A DNA stretch of 64,000 bases. Source: Infirmifilum lucidum (lineage in GTDB: Archaea > Thermoproteota > Thermoprotei > Thermofilales > Thermofilaceae). The DNA lies in the NCBI RefSeq assembly GCF_014876775.1, contig NZ_CP062310.1, forward strand, positions 1,031,699 through 1,095,698, written 5' to 3'. Position numbers and translations under genes: made by a program. Positions 37,054 to 48,040 of this stretch are shown here, piece after piece (the stretch's first letter is position 1; every line of letters begins with the position of its first letter). The notes beneath the pieces were generated by a model, which worked only from the letters and a program-made list of their open reading frames with translations, ran no database searches and had not been told where the DNA came from.

Positions 37054-37492
37054 TTTTCTCCACAACTTTTATCTCCTGGATCGACGTGTAGGGATATTGC
37101 CCTCTCTCGTCTTTCTCTAATGCTTTCACCATATCCCACACTGTTAGGAGCGCGATAGAAGCACCTGTTAAAGCCTCCATCTCGACACCGGTTTTAGATG
37201 TGGCTTTCACAGTGACAGTTACCTCGACGCCATCTTCTCTAACGTTAAAGTCCACACTCACCGATGTTATGGGGATGGGGTGGCATAGAGGAAGTAAATC
37301 CCAGGTTCTCTTTACTGCCTGTACTGCCGCTATACGCGCTACATTAAGTACGTCCCCTTTAGGAACCTTCCCCTCACGTATGGCGTTGACGGTCTCCTTT
37401 CTGAGACGTATAAAGCCCCTAGCCGTAGCTTCTCTGTAGACTACAGGCTTCTCGGTAATGTCAACCATACTCACCCTTACTTCTCCACTCAT
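37040..37492 (-). CDS. moaC: Cyclic pyranopterin monophosphate synthase MoaC
   Basis: Second step of molybdenum/tungsten cofactor synthesis. 150 residues, with the motifs VDITEKP, LLPLCHPIP, VEMEALTGAS and the lysine-bearing DMVKALEKD. It follows moaB with a 4-nt overlap, forming a moaB-moaC unit convergent with the moaD-moaE gene. A tungsten enzyme partner is likely in a hyperthermophile (inference). Confidence 0.95.
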   Translation of the reverse strand: MSGEVRVSMVDITEKPVVYREATARGFIRLRKETVNAIREGKVPKGDVLNVARIAAVQAVKRTWDLLPLCHPIPITSVSVDFNVREDGVEVTVTVKATSKTGVEMEALTGASIALLTVWDMVKALEKDERGQYPYTSIQEIKVVEKIKRA

Positions 37493-38016
37493 ATGACTCT
37501 CCTCGCTAGGCTTAAAATGTGGCCTACTTCAGGTATAATCAGCTCCCTGAGAGCTTTTTCAACGGCACCAGGAGACCCGGGCAGGCAGAAGACTACTTTA
37601 CCGGCTATTATCCCTGCAGTTGCATTGGAGAGGTAGCTCGAGGAGCCAACCTCCTTACTACTCACAAGCCTGAATAAGTCCCCGAAGCCCTCTAGCTCTT
37701 TCTCAAACAAAGGCCTTAGAGTCTGAACGGTCAAATCGTCTGGTGTAGGACCTGTTCCTCCACTAACAATTATTGCGTCGACGTCGTGCTCGTCCAGCAG
37801 GGCATCGATAGCTGAAAGGATTAGACGCGGGCTATCTGGGACGAGAATGTAGCGGGTTAGGATGTGGCCCGATTTCTCTATAATTTCTCTGGCTTTTCGG
37901 AAGGAGATGTCGTTCACTTCCTCTCCTCTCCGCAGGGCACCGTACCTCGAGGTACTAACTGTAACGAACGCGAATTTTACTGTTTTCAAGGCTTCTTTCT
38001 TGTGCTGCTCGCTCAT
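37489..38016 (-). CDS. moaB: Molybdopterin adenylyltransferase-like MoaB
   Basis: The 175-residue protein has the MogA/MoaB fold: FVTVSTSRYG, the SGGTGPTPDDLT signature and CLPGSPGAVEKAL. In archaea MoaB-type proteins adenylylate molybdopterin. I start it at ATG 38016 (MSEQHKK); a longer frame from GTG 38109 runs through the TATA region. The TATAAAATATT box (minus strand, about 38075-38086) gives a leader of about 40 nt. Confidence 0.9.
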   Translation of the reverse strand: MSEQHKKEALKTVKFAFVTVSTSRYGALRRGEEVNDISFRKAREIIEKSGHILTRYILVPDSPRLILSAIDALLDEHDVDAIIVSGGTGPTPDDLTVQTLRPLFEKELEGFGDLFRLVSSKEVGSSSYLSNATAGIIAGKVVFCLPGSPGAVEKALRELIIPEVGHILSLARRVI

Positions 38017-38074
38017 ACCAGTAAGCGTTCCATGTTGCCTAGCTATATTAACATTGGCCTCGGTATATCTTGGG

Positions 38075-38087
38075 AAATATTTTATAC
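38075..38087. promoter_or_regulatory. Bidirectional TATA box between moaB and endA beta
   Basis: AATATTTTATACT reads as a TATA element on both strands. On the plus strand it predicts a start near 38107, 5 nt before GTG 38112. On the minus strand it predicts a start near 38054, ahead of ATG 38016. Inference from spacing. Confidence 0.45.
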
Positions 38088-38111
38088 TGGCAAGTCGGCT
38101 AGTGTACACTT

Positions 38112-38714
38112 GTGGAATCTGAGGGCCAGGTTGTAAGAGAGGCCTTTAAAGGCAAGCTGGGAGGAGGTCATGTAACTGTCTGTAGTGAAGAAGCGGTTTC
38201 TTTTCTCAGCGAGAGAGGTTACGGCTTTCGAGAAAAAGAGTGCATCAGATTAACGCTTCTCGAAGCGGCCTACCTTGCCTATAGGGGGCTCCTCGTAATA
38301 GAGGATGAGTCGGGCAGGATGCTGGACTTCAACTCTATAGTTTCGATTGGAGGCGAGAGAGACAGAGAATTCTGGGTGAGGCTTAATGTCTACTCAGATT
38401 TGAGGAACCGCGCCCTGGTGGCTCTCCCGGGTGTGGACGCTCTTGAATTCCTTCTTGACTGGAAGAGAAAGGATAAAGTCAAAAGGTATCTCATCAGGGT
38501 CGTGAAAGAGGGCTCGAAGATAAGCTTCAAGGAGTTCGAGGAAATGTTTCGTAGGGCTCTTGAGAGCGATAGGGAACTCGTGATAGCAATAGTTGATAAG
38601 GAGGGTGTCATATCATATTACACTGTAGAGGGTGTCCTACGTGAACTCCCAGAAGCTGAAGATAGTGACGAGATACAAGTTGAGCAAGAAAGACAAGAAG
38701 GCACTGGTAGATGA
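38112..38714 (+). CDS. tRNA-splicing endonuclease structural (beta) subunit
   Basis: 200 residues of EndA fold. The N-terminal half has LTLLEAAYLAYRGLLVI, and the C-terminal half has LNVYSDLRNRAL, the usual YRDLR/RG position. The catalytic residues are not seen: where the family has a His the sequence is DKVKRYLIRVV, and the lysine before the final strand is Arg (ESDRELVIAIVD). This fits the non-catalytic subunit of the crenarchaeal alpha2-beta2 enzyme, the form known to accept non-canonical BHB introns. That agrees with the introns at 47.7-58.9 kb. It overlaps the PUA gene. Confidence 0.78.
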   Translation: MESEGQVVREAFKGKLGGGHVTVCSEEAVSFLSERGYGFREKECIRLTLLEAAYLAYRGLLVIEDESGRMLDFNSIVSIGGERDREFWVRLNVYSDLRNRALVALPGVDALEFLLDWKRKDKVKRYLIRVVKEGSKISFKEFEEMFRRALESDRELVIAIVDKEGVISYYTVEGVLRELPEAEDSDEIQVEQERQEGTGR

Positions 38715-39168
38715 AGCAGTGAGGGAAGTAGGAGCTGAGATAGCGAAGATTATTGACTCTAGTGAAGACGTAGAGGTGGCAAAGGTGAAGTATGCTGGCT
38801 TAACAGATCTCTTTTTCGCTGATGGAGTAGTTGCACTGGCGAGGTTCGAGAACGTAGGCCTAATACCCAGCCTGTACCTTATCTACAAGAGGGGCGTCGT
38901 CCCTAACTATCCCTCTGTGCTTGTCGACCAGGGGGCTGTGCCGCGGATTCTAAACGGAGCTGACGTGATGGTTCCAGGCATAAAAGCCATCGAGGGCTAT
39001 TTCCACGTTGGGGAGAAAGTCATAGTGAGAGAACTGGATAAAGGAAGGGTTATCGCCATAGGTGTCAGCTTGATGTCAAAAGAAGAAGTGGAAAGTTCGC
39101 AGAAGGGTAAAGCAATCAGGACATTGCACTACTTAGGCGACGAAATTTGGGAACTATCTTCCCGCTAG
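38665..39168 (+). CDS. PUA-domain RNA-binding protein (MCT-1-like)
   Basis: Pre-PUA plus PUA domains in 167 residues: LFFADGVVALARFENVGLIPSLY, then PSVLVDQGAVPRILNGADVMVPG, KVIVRELDKGRVIAIGVSLMS. Archaeal relatives are probably linked to tRNA or ribosome recycling. GTG codons at 38632, 38641 and 38665 are all in frame. The last gives MTRYKLSKKDKK, the closest match to the family N-terminus. All overlap the endonuclease gene. The stop overlaps the aCPSF1 end by 4 bp. Confidence 0.85.
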   Translation: MTRYKLSKKDKKALVDEAVREVGAEIAKIIDSSEDVEVAKVKYAGLTDLFFADGVVALARFENVGLIPSLYLIYKRGVVPNYPSVLVDQGAVPRILNGADVMVPGIKAIEGYFHVGEKVIVRELDKGRVIAIGVSLMSKEEVESSQKGKAIRTLHYLGDEIWELSSR

Positions 39169-41084
39169 ACAATTCTCACACTTTCAGCGTTTTGCGGGGC
39201 TAGCACGTTGAAGCTTAGACGCGTCTTCTTCCTGAACCAGTCACTCAAGAGATAGGATCGGAATTCCTCTATCTTATTCTTCTCCCCGTGGTTTAAAATC
39301 ACAGTACGGGGTGTGGGCTCCATCCTCCTCAGAAAGGCTTCTAGCTGCCTCCTATCACTGTGGCCTGAAAAGCCTTCGACCCTGTACACGCCCATCTTCA
39401 AGTCTTTTGTGATCGTCTTGCCCCCCTCATTGGAGAACGTTAGTTTTCTCAGGCCTTGGAGTATTTTTCTGCCAAGCGTCCCCTCAACCTGGTAGCTTAC
39501 GAATACAAGGCTACTGTTAGGGTCATCAGCTAGTATTTTTAAGTACTCGAGTACAGGGCCACCTGTGAGCATACCGGAAGTCGCCAACACTATGGCAGGC
39601 CTCGTGCTTGTAACTTCTTCTTTGTTCTCGCCCCGGTAGACGTGAATGTTTTCGGAGGTGAAGGGGTTCTGGTCATTGTATACTTGGTTCCTAACAGTTA
39701 GTGACAGGTATTCTGGGAAAGTCATGTGGACGGCAGAAACTTCGTCTATCATGCCTTCGATGAATATTGGGACAGGAGGTATAATCTTGTTCCTAATAAG
39801 ATCCAGTATTGCTAGCAAGACTTCTTGCGCTCTCCCGACAGCTAGGACTGGTATTAGCACGATGCCTTTCTTCTCAATGGTCTCGAGGATTATTTTGGCT
39901 AGCTCGAGGCGCGCTTCTTCTTCGCTGGGTAAAATATCGTTTTTACTGCCGTAGGTTGACTCCACGATAAGAACCTCGGCTCTCGGAAACTTCGTATGTG
40001 CTGGATCTAGAAGCATTGTTCGCGCAAACTTCAAGTCGCCCGTGTAGACTAAGTTTATCAGCCCTTCACCTATGTGAAGGTGGACTAGTGCTGACCCCAG
40101 TATGTGCCCAGCCCTATAGAGCGTTAATCTTACCTCAGGCGCGATGTCTGTAACTTCCCCGTAGTTTAGAGTGTATGTGTGTAAGATGACTGAAGATATT
40201 TCACGCGTCGAGAACAATAGGGGTTTTCCCTCCTTCTCAGAGACTTTGATATAATCCTCAAAGAGAAGTTTAGCCAGGTGCAACGTAGGCTCAGTCATGT
40301 ACACGGGTCCCTTGTATCCATACTTGAATAGTAGAGGCAGGGCGCCGATGTGGTCTAGGTGTGCGTGTGTTACTACGACTGCGTCCAGCGAGTCTACGTC
40401 AAACTCTGGGAGGTCGAACATCGGCAGCTCATCAGAGTTACCTGTTGGTTTCAGGCCCGCATCCAGGAGTATGTTGGTCTCTGGCGTTTGAACGAGAATG
40501 GCACTTCTCCCCACTTCCTGGAAGGCTCCCAGAGCGGCTATCCTCACACGATCCGTCTTGAAGATAGGTTTACGGTACACCCTGTCGCCTAGATCCCTCA
40601 GAAACCTTCTCCTATTTTCAACTTCGGCGTGGTATATTTCTCGTATTTCGCGGACGCTCCTGCTCACTACTGGAGGTCTGCGTAAAACCCGCGGGTACCA
40701 CAGTGTCTCGACGAATATCCTAGTTAGAATCGCCTGCTCGACTCTCTCCGGGTAGAGGAGCTCTATTTCTACCTCGCCTATCGACTCGTTGAAGTAGATG
40801 TTTTTAAGTCCGGTCTCCTTTGGTATCAAGGAGTTTATTATTTCGCTGGCTGTCTTTTCGTCCAATCTGGATGTCTCGTCTCCTCTTACAATTACTCTCT
40901 TCCTTATGGTCTTTGCAATCCTCTTTATCAGCTCACCGTCGTTCTCCAGGAAAATCTGCGGCCTCCTGGTGTAAATGGCTATTTTCGGCCCTTCGAAGTC
41001 TATCTTTGTTATTTCCGCATTGGGCGGGAGATTGCTGAATATTGCCTCTCGAACTTCTCTAGCTATAGACGTCACACTCTCCAA
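39165..41084 (-). CDS. aCPSF1/FttA beta-CASP ribonuclease, transcription terminator
   Basis: 639 residues: N-terminal KH domains (about 1-140), a metallo-beta-lactamase domain with THAHLDHIG (near 240), and the beta-CASP insertion, with the C-terminal histidine motifs GHSDRRQLEAF and NHGEKNK. In archaea this protein (homologous to CPSF73) cleaves nascent RNA and ends transcription. A GAATTTAAATACGC box (minus strand, about 41131-41143) is upstream. It is followed upstream by the proteasome gene on the same strand. Confidence 0.95.
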   Translation of the reverse strand: MESVTSIAREVREAIFSNLPPNAEITKIDFEGPKIAIYTRRPQIFLENDGELIKRIAKTIRKRVIVRGDETSRLDEKTASEIINSLIPKETGLKNIYFNESIGEVEIELLYPERVEQAILTRIFVETLWYPRVLRRPPVVSRSVREIREIYHAEVENRRRFLRDLGDRVYRKPIFKTDRVRIAALGAFQEVGRSAILVQTPETNILLDAGLKPTGNSDELPMFDLPEFDVDSLDAVVVTHAHLDHIGALPLLFKYGYKGPVYMTEPTLHLAKLLFEDYIKVSEKEGKPLLFSTREISSVILHTYTLNYGEVTDIAPEVRLTLYRAGHILGSALVHLHIGEGLINLVYTGDLKFARTMLLDPAHTKFPRAEVLIVESTYGSKNDILPSEEEARLELAKIILETIEKKGIVLIPVLAVGRAQEVLLAILDLIRNKIIPPVPIFIEGMIDEVSAVHMTFPEYLSLTVRNQVYNDQNPFTSENIHVYRGENKEEVTSTRPAIVLATSGMLTGGPVLEYLKILADDPNSSLVFVSYQVEGTLGRKILQGLRKLTFSNEGGKTITKDLKMGVYRVEGFSGHSDRRQLEAFLRRMEPTPRTVILNHGEKNKIEEFRSYLLSDWFRKKTRLSFNVLAPQNAESVRIV

Positions 41085-41149
41085 AAACCTTCACCCTTAA
41101 GAAGAACAGACATGCATTCTCAAAGATCTCTGCGTATTTAAATTCTTTT

Positions 41150-41755
41150 CTATATGCGGCGGAAGTTAATACCACTACGTGTGATGGTTGCAACGTCCAC
41201 TCCTTCGCCACTACCGGGGTCTCGCGAGAGAGCTATCCTTACCGCTTTTACTGCAAGCTGGACAGCCTCGTCTAGCGACAGGTTATCGCGGTATTCGTGT
41301 TCAAGCATGGATACTGCGAAGGGAGAGCCGGAGCCTGTAGCTGAGAACTTTTCACGAGTAACTGTTCCCAGCCAGTCAATCGAGTAGAGTGAGGGCCCCT
41401 CAGAGTCAATACCGCCAATGAGCATCTGGACGACTAGAATCGGACGGTAGCTGAAGAGTATCAGGGAGGCGAGGGTGGCCAGGCTTCTTATGGTTATGCC
41501 CTCACCATTCGTAGCTCTATAGTACCTTGCCTCTGCCCGTAGCCGATCAACCAATTGCTGGGCATCGCCTACTGCACCCGCGATTGTTGCGGCTACATGC
41601 GAGTCTATTTCGTGAATCTTCCAAACTTGCTTGCTAGCTATGAAGTACCCGCTAGTGGCCCGCCTGTCAGCTGCTAGCACGACGAAGTCTGACCCAGCTA
41701 TCCCGACAGTAGTTGTCCCCTTGAGGGCGCCTACTGGAAGTTTTCCTCCGAGCAT
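41150..41755 (-). CDS. psmB: Proteasome beta subunit
   Basis: N-terminal nucleophile protease of the 20S core. 201 residues, with a 13-residue leader ([13 protein letters not shown]) expected to be cleaved before Thr (TTTVGIAG). Asp and Lys of the active site are in AADRRAT and [10 protein letters not shown]; the SGSPFAVS loop is also seen. Other crenarchaeal genomes carry two beta genes; whether this one is active or structural cannot be settled, but it keeps all catalytic positions I can see. ATG at 41755. Confidence 0.94.
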   Translation of the reverse strand: MLGGKLPVGALKGTTTVGIAGSDFVVLAADRRATSGYFIASKQVWKIHEIDSHVAATIAGAVGDAQQLVDRLRAEARYYRATNGEGITIRSLATLASLILFSYRPILVVQMLIGGIDSEGPSLYSIDWLGTVTREKFSATGSGSPFAVSMLEHEYRDNLSLDEAVQLAVKAVRIALSRDPGSGEGVDVATITRSGINFRRI

Positions 41756-41783
41756 AATAATGCAAAAATAAAGGGTTCAATGA

Positions 41784-41793
41784 GGTATAAAAA
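41784..41793 (+). promoter_or_regulatory. TATA box that decides the UPF0179 start
   Basis: GGTATAAAAA, with predicted start site near 41813. ATG 41780 and ATG 41801 lie within or before the promoter, so ATG 41822 is the first usable start. Confidence 0.5.
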
Positions 41794-41821
41794 GAGCACT
41801 ATGCCTCGTCGCACAGTCTCA

Positions 41822-42289
41822 ATGGTTACACCTCTATTCGCTAAACCTGGCACAGTGTTCCAGCCTCTTATCACTTCTCGATGCCTGGAATGTCCGTATT
41901 TCAATGCCTGTCTTGGGAACTTGCGACCACTCGTGAGCTATAGGGTAATTGGCTTCAGGAAGCACGTTGTGCATTGCCCCGCACTTTCCGAAGACCTAGT
42001 TACTGTCGAAGTTGAAGAATTGCCGGCCCGGTTGGTGATGAATTCTAGGTATGTGATGCCTGGAGCTGTTGTGTACTATCAGAAGCCTGACTGCGACAAA
42101 GAAGTAGAGGGATGTAACCCTGTTTTCGTCGAAGAAAGAGAGCGCGTAAGAATACTCAGGGAGATCGAGAAAGTAGGGAACGAGCTGTCAGTCGTCGAAG
42201 TAGAGTTTATTGACCCCCCTCACCCTCGGCTTTGGCTTCTTGCGAAGCAGAAGTTTCTTGGGAGGAAGGCTGGGCACCGGTCTGAGTAG
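41822..42289 (+). CDS. UPF0179 family protein
   Basis: 155 residues beginning MVTPLFAKPG, with the family's cysteine set CLECPYFNACL and a fourth-position Cys in HCPALSE, a likely iron-sulfur or zinc site. The function is unknown. ATG 41822 is chosen from the TATA box 35 bp upstream and from the family N-terminus. The last 83 bp overlap the end of the FKBP gene, which encodes that protein's disordered tail. Confidence 0.82.
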   Translation: MVTPLFAKPGTVFQPLITSRCLECPYFNACLGNLRPLVSYRVIGFRKHVVHCPALSEDLVTVEVEELPARLVMNSRYVMPGAVVYYQKPDCDKEVEGCNPVFVEERERVRILREIEKVGNELSVVEVEFIDPPHPRLWLLAKQKFLGRKAGHRSE

Positions 42290-42995
42290 ATTCCCTTGCC
42301 TGACTCCGTTCTATCCTGAACCCGAAGACCAGATTTATAGACGTTATACGAGGGAGATACTTCTCGACGTCTCTTATAAACGCGTTTATGAGGTGATAAG
42401 AGTTTTCGTGGAGTAAAGCTACAGCTGGGACGCTTATAGTAGCCTCACCATCCTTTACCTCGGCACTTATTTGTTCTCGCGGAATTCCTCTAAACCACCT
42501 ATGGAAAAGCTCTTTAATCTTCTCCTCGTCGCTCACAATTACCTTTTCCAGTTTTAGAAAAGTCTTCACCTTCTTCCCGGCAAATGGATGGTTGAAATCT
42601 ACAGTTACGCGACCCCCTCCAACTCTTATAATCCTCCCTCTCTGCCCTCCAACCTCAATTTCTTCACCAACTCTCGGTACAACTCCCTGTCGGGTAAACT
42701 CGCGTGCCGGTATTACTCTAATGTTCTTTGGGTCTCTCTCGCCGAAAGCCTGAGACGGCTCGAGAATAACCTCTTTAGACTCACCTTCTTTCAACTCTCT
42801 CAGTGCCTCTTCGACGGGTTTGAAGAGAAGGCCTTCTCCAATTATTACAAGCTCTGGCTCGAAAACGCCCTGTGTTTGAAGATTGTGTTCTTTGGCGACG
42901 TTTTCGAACGTGGTCTCTATGATTTTCTCGCCACTTTCATCCAGTATGCTTATTGTGTAGTTAACTAGGACGAATCGTTTATCCTCCGAGCTCAT
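42207..42995 (-). CDS. FKBP-type peptidyl-prolyl isomerase (SlyD-like)
   Basis: 262 residues: split FKBP domain with the insert-in-flap domain (KEVILEPSQAFGERDPKNI, VDFNHPFAGKKVKTF), then an archaeal C-terminal domain of about 90 residues and a low-complexity Ser/Gln/Glu tail. Acts as a folding helper and chaperone in the cytosol. The tail lies across the 3' end of UPF0179. ATG 42995. Confidence 0.92.
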   Translation of the reverse strand: MSSEDKRFVLVNYTISILDESGEKIIETTFENVAKEHNLQTQGVFEPELVIIGEGLLFKPVEEALRELKEGESKEVILEPSQAFGERDPKNIRVIPAREFTRQGVVPRVGEEIEVGGQRGRIIRVGGGRVTVDFNHPFAGKKVKTFLKLEKVIVSDEEKIKELFHRWFRGIPREQISAEVKDGEATISVPAVALLHENSYHLINAFIRDVEKYLPRITSINLVFGFRIERSQARESTQTGAQPSSQETSASQEAKAEGEGGQ

Positions 42996-43136
42996 ATCCT
43001 GACTCAGGGGGTATGCTGTTCATAGGCTATAAGCTTTGCTCTCCAAGCCTATGCGCCGCTACAGCAACTCTGTGTGAAAGTCCAAGACTGCAGTTATCCA
43101 GTAACCCCAGATCAGGATAGGATGCAAGGCAAGTGA

Positions 43137-45392
<2,256 letters not shown>

Positions 45393-45397
45393 CAGTG

Positions 45398-45667
45398 ATG
45401 AGCAGGGTTATTCCTCTCATCTTAGATGAGCTGCAGCGAAGAGGTGGTCAGGCTAACGAAAAAGAACTCTACGAAAGTATTGCCAGGTCGTTAGAATCCA
45501 AGAATGGTTTAGAATTTACTTTTAAAGAATTCAACAGAATACTCCTGATTCTTGAGATACGTGGGTTCGTAAGAGTGTCTTACATTAAGAAGGGTTTGAG
45601 GGCGGTGCAATTAATCCAGGGAAACTTGCGGGAAAAGCAGCACCAGGGTGAAGGAGGTGGGGGTTGA
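45398..45667 (+). CDS. Small winged-helix-like protein (89 aa)
   Basis: Helical first part ([28 protein letters not shown]) followed by [31 protein letters not shown], which fits a winged helix-turn-helix with a short wing. The last residues are Gly-rich. ATG 45398, or GTG 45389 inside the cdc48 stop region. It overlaps the fen1 start by 11 nt. A nucleic-acid role is inference. Confidence 0.6.
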   Translation: MSRVIPLILDELQRRGGQANEKELYESIARSLESKNGLEFTFKEFNRILLILEIRGFVRVSYIKKGLRAVQLIQGNLREKQHQGEGGGG

Positions 45668-46697
45668 CATAAAGGAGCTCGTTGAACCGGTTGCTAGGGA
45701 AGTCGAGCTAAACTTGCTTACGGGCAAGGCTGTAGCTATAGATGCTTACAACAGCCTCTACCAGTTTCTAGCGACGATCAGGCAGAAAGATGGAACTCCA
45801 CTCATGGACGCCCAGGGGAACATCACCAGCCACCTTAATGGGCTCTTCTATAGGACAATCAATTACGTAGAGAATGGCATTAGACCTGTCTATGTCTTTG
45901 ACGGTAAACCGCCAGAAGTAAAGCTCAGAGAACTTGAGAGGCGGCAGCAGGTGAAAGCCGAGGCTGAAAAGAGGTACCTAGAAGCCCTTGAGAGGGGCGA
46001 TTTAGAAGAAGCCCGCATATACGCCCAGCAGACAAGTCGGCTTACGAGTTCTATGGTAGAAGACGCTAAAAAGCTCTTAACATACATGGGTATACCCTTT
46101 GTTCAGGCACCCAGCGAGGGTGAGGCTCAAGCCGCGTTCATGACGCGGAGAGGCGATGTGTGGGCGTCGGGAAGCCAGGATTACGACTCGCTTCTCTTTG
46201 GGTCAGTTAGGCTTGTCCGCAATCTAGCGATTACAGGGAAGAGGAAGTTGCCGAGAAAGGAAGTATACGTGGAGGTGAAGCCTGAAGTTGTCGAACTCGA
46301 GGAACTATTGTCTTTTCACGGCATAACACGTGAACAGCTAGTAGTCATAGGCATACTAGTAGGTACAGATTACAACCCTGGAGGTGTCAAGGGCTATGGC
46401 GTTAAGAAAGCACTAAAGCTCGTCAAGGAGCTCGGCGACCCTGTAAAAGTCTTCAAGGCTATACCCTGGGAGTTCGAAACTCCTCCAGACGTGATCATGC
46501 AACTTTTCCTCGAGCCCGAGGTTACGGAGAACTATTCGCTACAGTGGAGGGAGCCGGACAAAGAGAAGGTGATAAAGTTCCTAGTCGACGAACACCAGTT
46601 CTCTATAAACAGGGTGGAAAACGCCCTCGAGAGGCTAGAGAAGGCTTACAAGACATTCTTCAAACAGGCGTCATTAGAAAGCTGGTTCGGGTTCTAG
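45657..46697 (+). CDS. fen: Flap endonuclease FEN-1
   Basis: Removes 5' flaps during lagging-strand synthesis and repair. 346 residues with [12 protein letters not shown] (N region), [10 protein letters not shown], the acidic cluster [21 protein letters not shown] and [20 protein letters not shown]. The C-terminus ASLESWFGF is a PCNA-binding box (QASLESWF). GTG 45657 fits the family start ([12 protein letters not shown]); GTG 45648 would add three residues. It lies after cdc48 and before a DUF371 gene. Confidence 0.96.
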   Translation: MGVDIKELVEPVAREVELNLLTGKAVAIDAYNSLYQFLATIRQKDGTPLMDAQGNITSHLNGLFYRTINYVENGIRPVYVFDGKPPEVKLRELERRQQVKAEAEKRYLEALERGDLEEARIYAQQTSRLTSSMVEDAKKLLTYMGIPFVQAPSEGEAQAAFMTRRGDVWASGSQDYDSLLFGSVRLVRNLAITGKRKLPRKEVYVEVKPEVVELEELLSFHGITREQLVVIGILVGTDYNPGGVKGYGVKKALKLVKELGDPVKVFKAIPWEFETPPDVIMQLFLEPEVTENYSLQWREPDKEKVIKFLVDEHQFSINRVENALERLEKAYKTFFKQASLESWFGF

Positions 46698-46701
46698 CCT
46701 C

Positions 46702-47190
46702 TTGATCGATGGCATTGTTGCGACAGACGAGCTAGAAGCCTATGGGCACCCAAACATAAGGGCTACGCACAGATCTACTCTCGAGATAACGAAGGACAAA
46801 TCACTTACGCCACGGGGAGACTGCATACTAGGCGTCTCGGCAACAAAGTCCGCTAGCGAGTTATCGGAGGAGCTCAAAGACTCTCTACACAGGGGGCACC
46901 TACTCGTAGTAATACTGCTCATACCGGGCACAGGACTCTTCGACTACTTTACTGCCAAAGGGTCGCCTGGCCTTCTCTTTACAGACTCTCGCTCACTAGT
47001 CATAAGGAAGAGTGGCTACATCGATGGCAGGACTATAGCCATCCATTCTAGTAAGGCCGCTAGGGACATCAGGCGGGATCTCGTAGAGGGACTCAAAAAC
47101 ACCAGCACTCGACTCAGAGTTATTTTCACAACAACGTCCCAGCGCTATCCAAATGAAACAATCCTAAAACACATAATTGAAGGCACCTAA
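46702..47190 (+). CDS. DUF371 family protein
   Basis: 162 residues with the family's leading GHPNIRATHRSTLEITKD and RGDCILGVSATKS motifs. TTG start 4 nt after fen1 stops. Conserved in archaea with no known function. The pattern of a cytosolic beta-rich protein is clear; co-transcription with fen1 is likely from spacing. Confidence 0.82.
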   Translation: MIDGIVATDELEAYGHPNIRATHRSTLEITKDKSLTPRGDCILGVSATKSASELSEELKDSLHRGHLLVVILLIPGTGLFDYFTAKGSPGLLFTDSRSLVIRKSGYIDGRTIAIHSSKAARDIRRDLVEGLKNTSTRLRVIFTTTSQRYPNETILKHIIEGT

Positions 47191-47681
47191 ATGCCCTTCT
47201 AGGAACTAGAGTATTCAAGAATAGCAAGCGGGAATCTGAACCCTGGAAACTCTCGATATCCTGCAGTTCACGCAGACAGGAGCCTCCTGTAGAGGGAGCT
47301 GGCACAGTGTGGTTTTTCCAGCGCAGTGCCCGTAGCGTGTCATCTGTGCCACCAGTGTAGAGTAGTGTTGTAGCGAGGAGCCCCTCCTGGCCCTCAATGT
47401 GTCTCAGCAGGCTAAGTAACCCGTACGCCTGCGGTACAAGCCCCGCCCACCTACACGCCTTCCGTGAAGGGCCAGGTGGCTAATGCCACCAACGTCGGCG
47501 GCGAGCTCAGGCTAGATACACTCTCCTGAAAGCTGAACGTTTTGAGCTCGTGACAGGCTCTCTAAGAGGACGGACTCCACGGCGGGGGAAGGCCGCTCCT
47601 TCTCACTAGACATCTAGAACTGACGCAGGCTAACAAGCCCATTTTTCAAAAAACGGTTACCCGGTTAAAATGAAAAAATTA
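47191..47681. other. 490-bp gene-free, hairpin-rich stretch
   Basis: I see no convincing protein gene. It has several perfect hairpins: ACAGGA/TCCTGT (47276-47290), GGCAC/GTGCC (47301-47330), CCTTC/GAAGG (47458-47470) and GGTGGC/GCCACC (47475-47490). It could be a structured RNA. It does not show the domain IV motif of SRP RNA or the P4 core of RNase P RNA, so I leave it unassigned. An A/T-rich block (47641-47680) separates it from tRNA-Trp. Confidence 0.4.
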
Positions 47682-47821
47682 TGGGCCGGCGGGGACTTGA
47701 ACCCCGGACTTCCGCCGAGCAGCGACGCCCTACGGCGAGGGCGCGCACACTACGACTACGGGTCTGGAGCCTCGGCCTACCTTTAATCGACCGCCGCTCT
47801 ACCTTGCTGAGCTACCGGCCC
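47682..47821 (-). tRNA. tRNA-Trp(CCA) with two non-canonical introns
   Basis: The acceptor, D and T arms are complete, but no single intron gives a U33. Two introns do. Exon 1 is 47821-47791, intron 1 (20 nt) 47790-47771 at position 30/31, exon 2 47770-47756, intron 2 (46 nt) 47755-47710 at 45/46, exon 3 47709-47682. The product is 74 nt with anticodon arm GCGGG-CTCCAGA-CCCGT, variable loop AGGTC and discriminator A. BHB central helices: CGGC/GCCG (intron 1) and CCGT/GCGG with G-U (intron 2). Confidence 0.85.
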
Positions 47822-48007
47822 TCTTCACTACTGAAGAGTTAAAAGTCAACATAAATCTTTCTCTAGGCATAACTGCCGTCTCCCGCTCTTCACATCTCGC
47901 CTGACTCTGAGCCGAAAATCGCCAAGAGTAGCCCTCTAGTACAACAAAAATGGAAACAAGAGTTCACGGGAAGCCGGCCCTATTACGCATATTGTCCAGA
48001 GCCAAAA

Positions 48008-48016
48008 CTTTTTAAG
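48008..48016 (+). promoter_or_regulatory. TATA-like box of tRNA-Asp
   Basis: CTTTTTAAG with its centre 29 bp before the tRNA 5' end. Confidence 0.5.
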
Positions 48017-48040
48017 CACCCCCATGGAATCATCACTAGA

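Noticed and set aside
47228-47245. tRNA T-loop-like GGGTTCAGATTCCC on the minus strand
   Set aside because: The T stem has mismatches and no matching acceptor, D arm or anticodon arm can be found nearby.
47215-47397. Minus-strand 60-residue frame with several Cys (CAGKTTLC...CVNC)
   Set aside because: No recognisable zinc-finger spacing, no promoter or ribosome site seen, and it lies over hairpins. Kept as part of the unassigned gap.
47191-47681. SRP RNA or RNase P RNA
   Set aside because: Neither the GGAA-loop/AGCAGC domain of SRP RNA nor the GAAA-type P4 and ACAGAA core of RNase P RNA is present on either strand.
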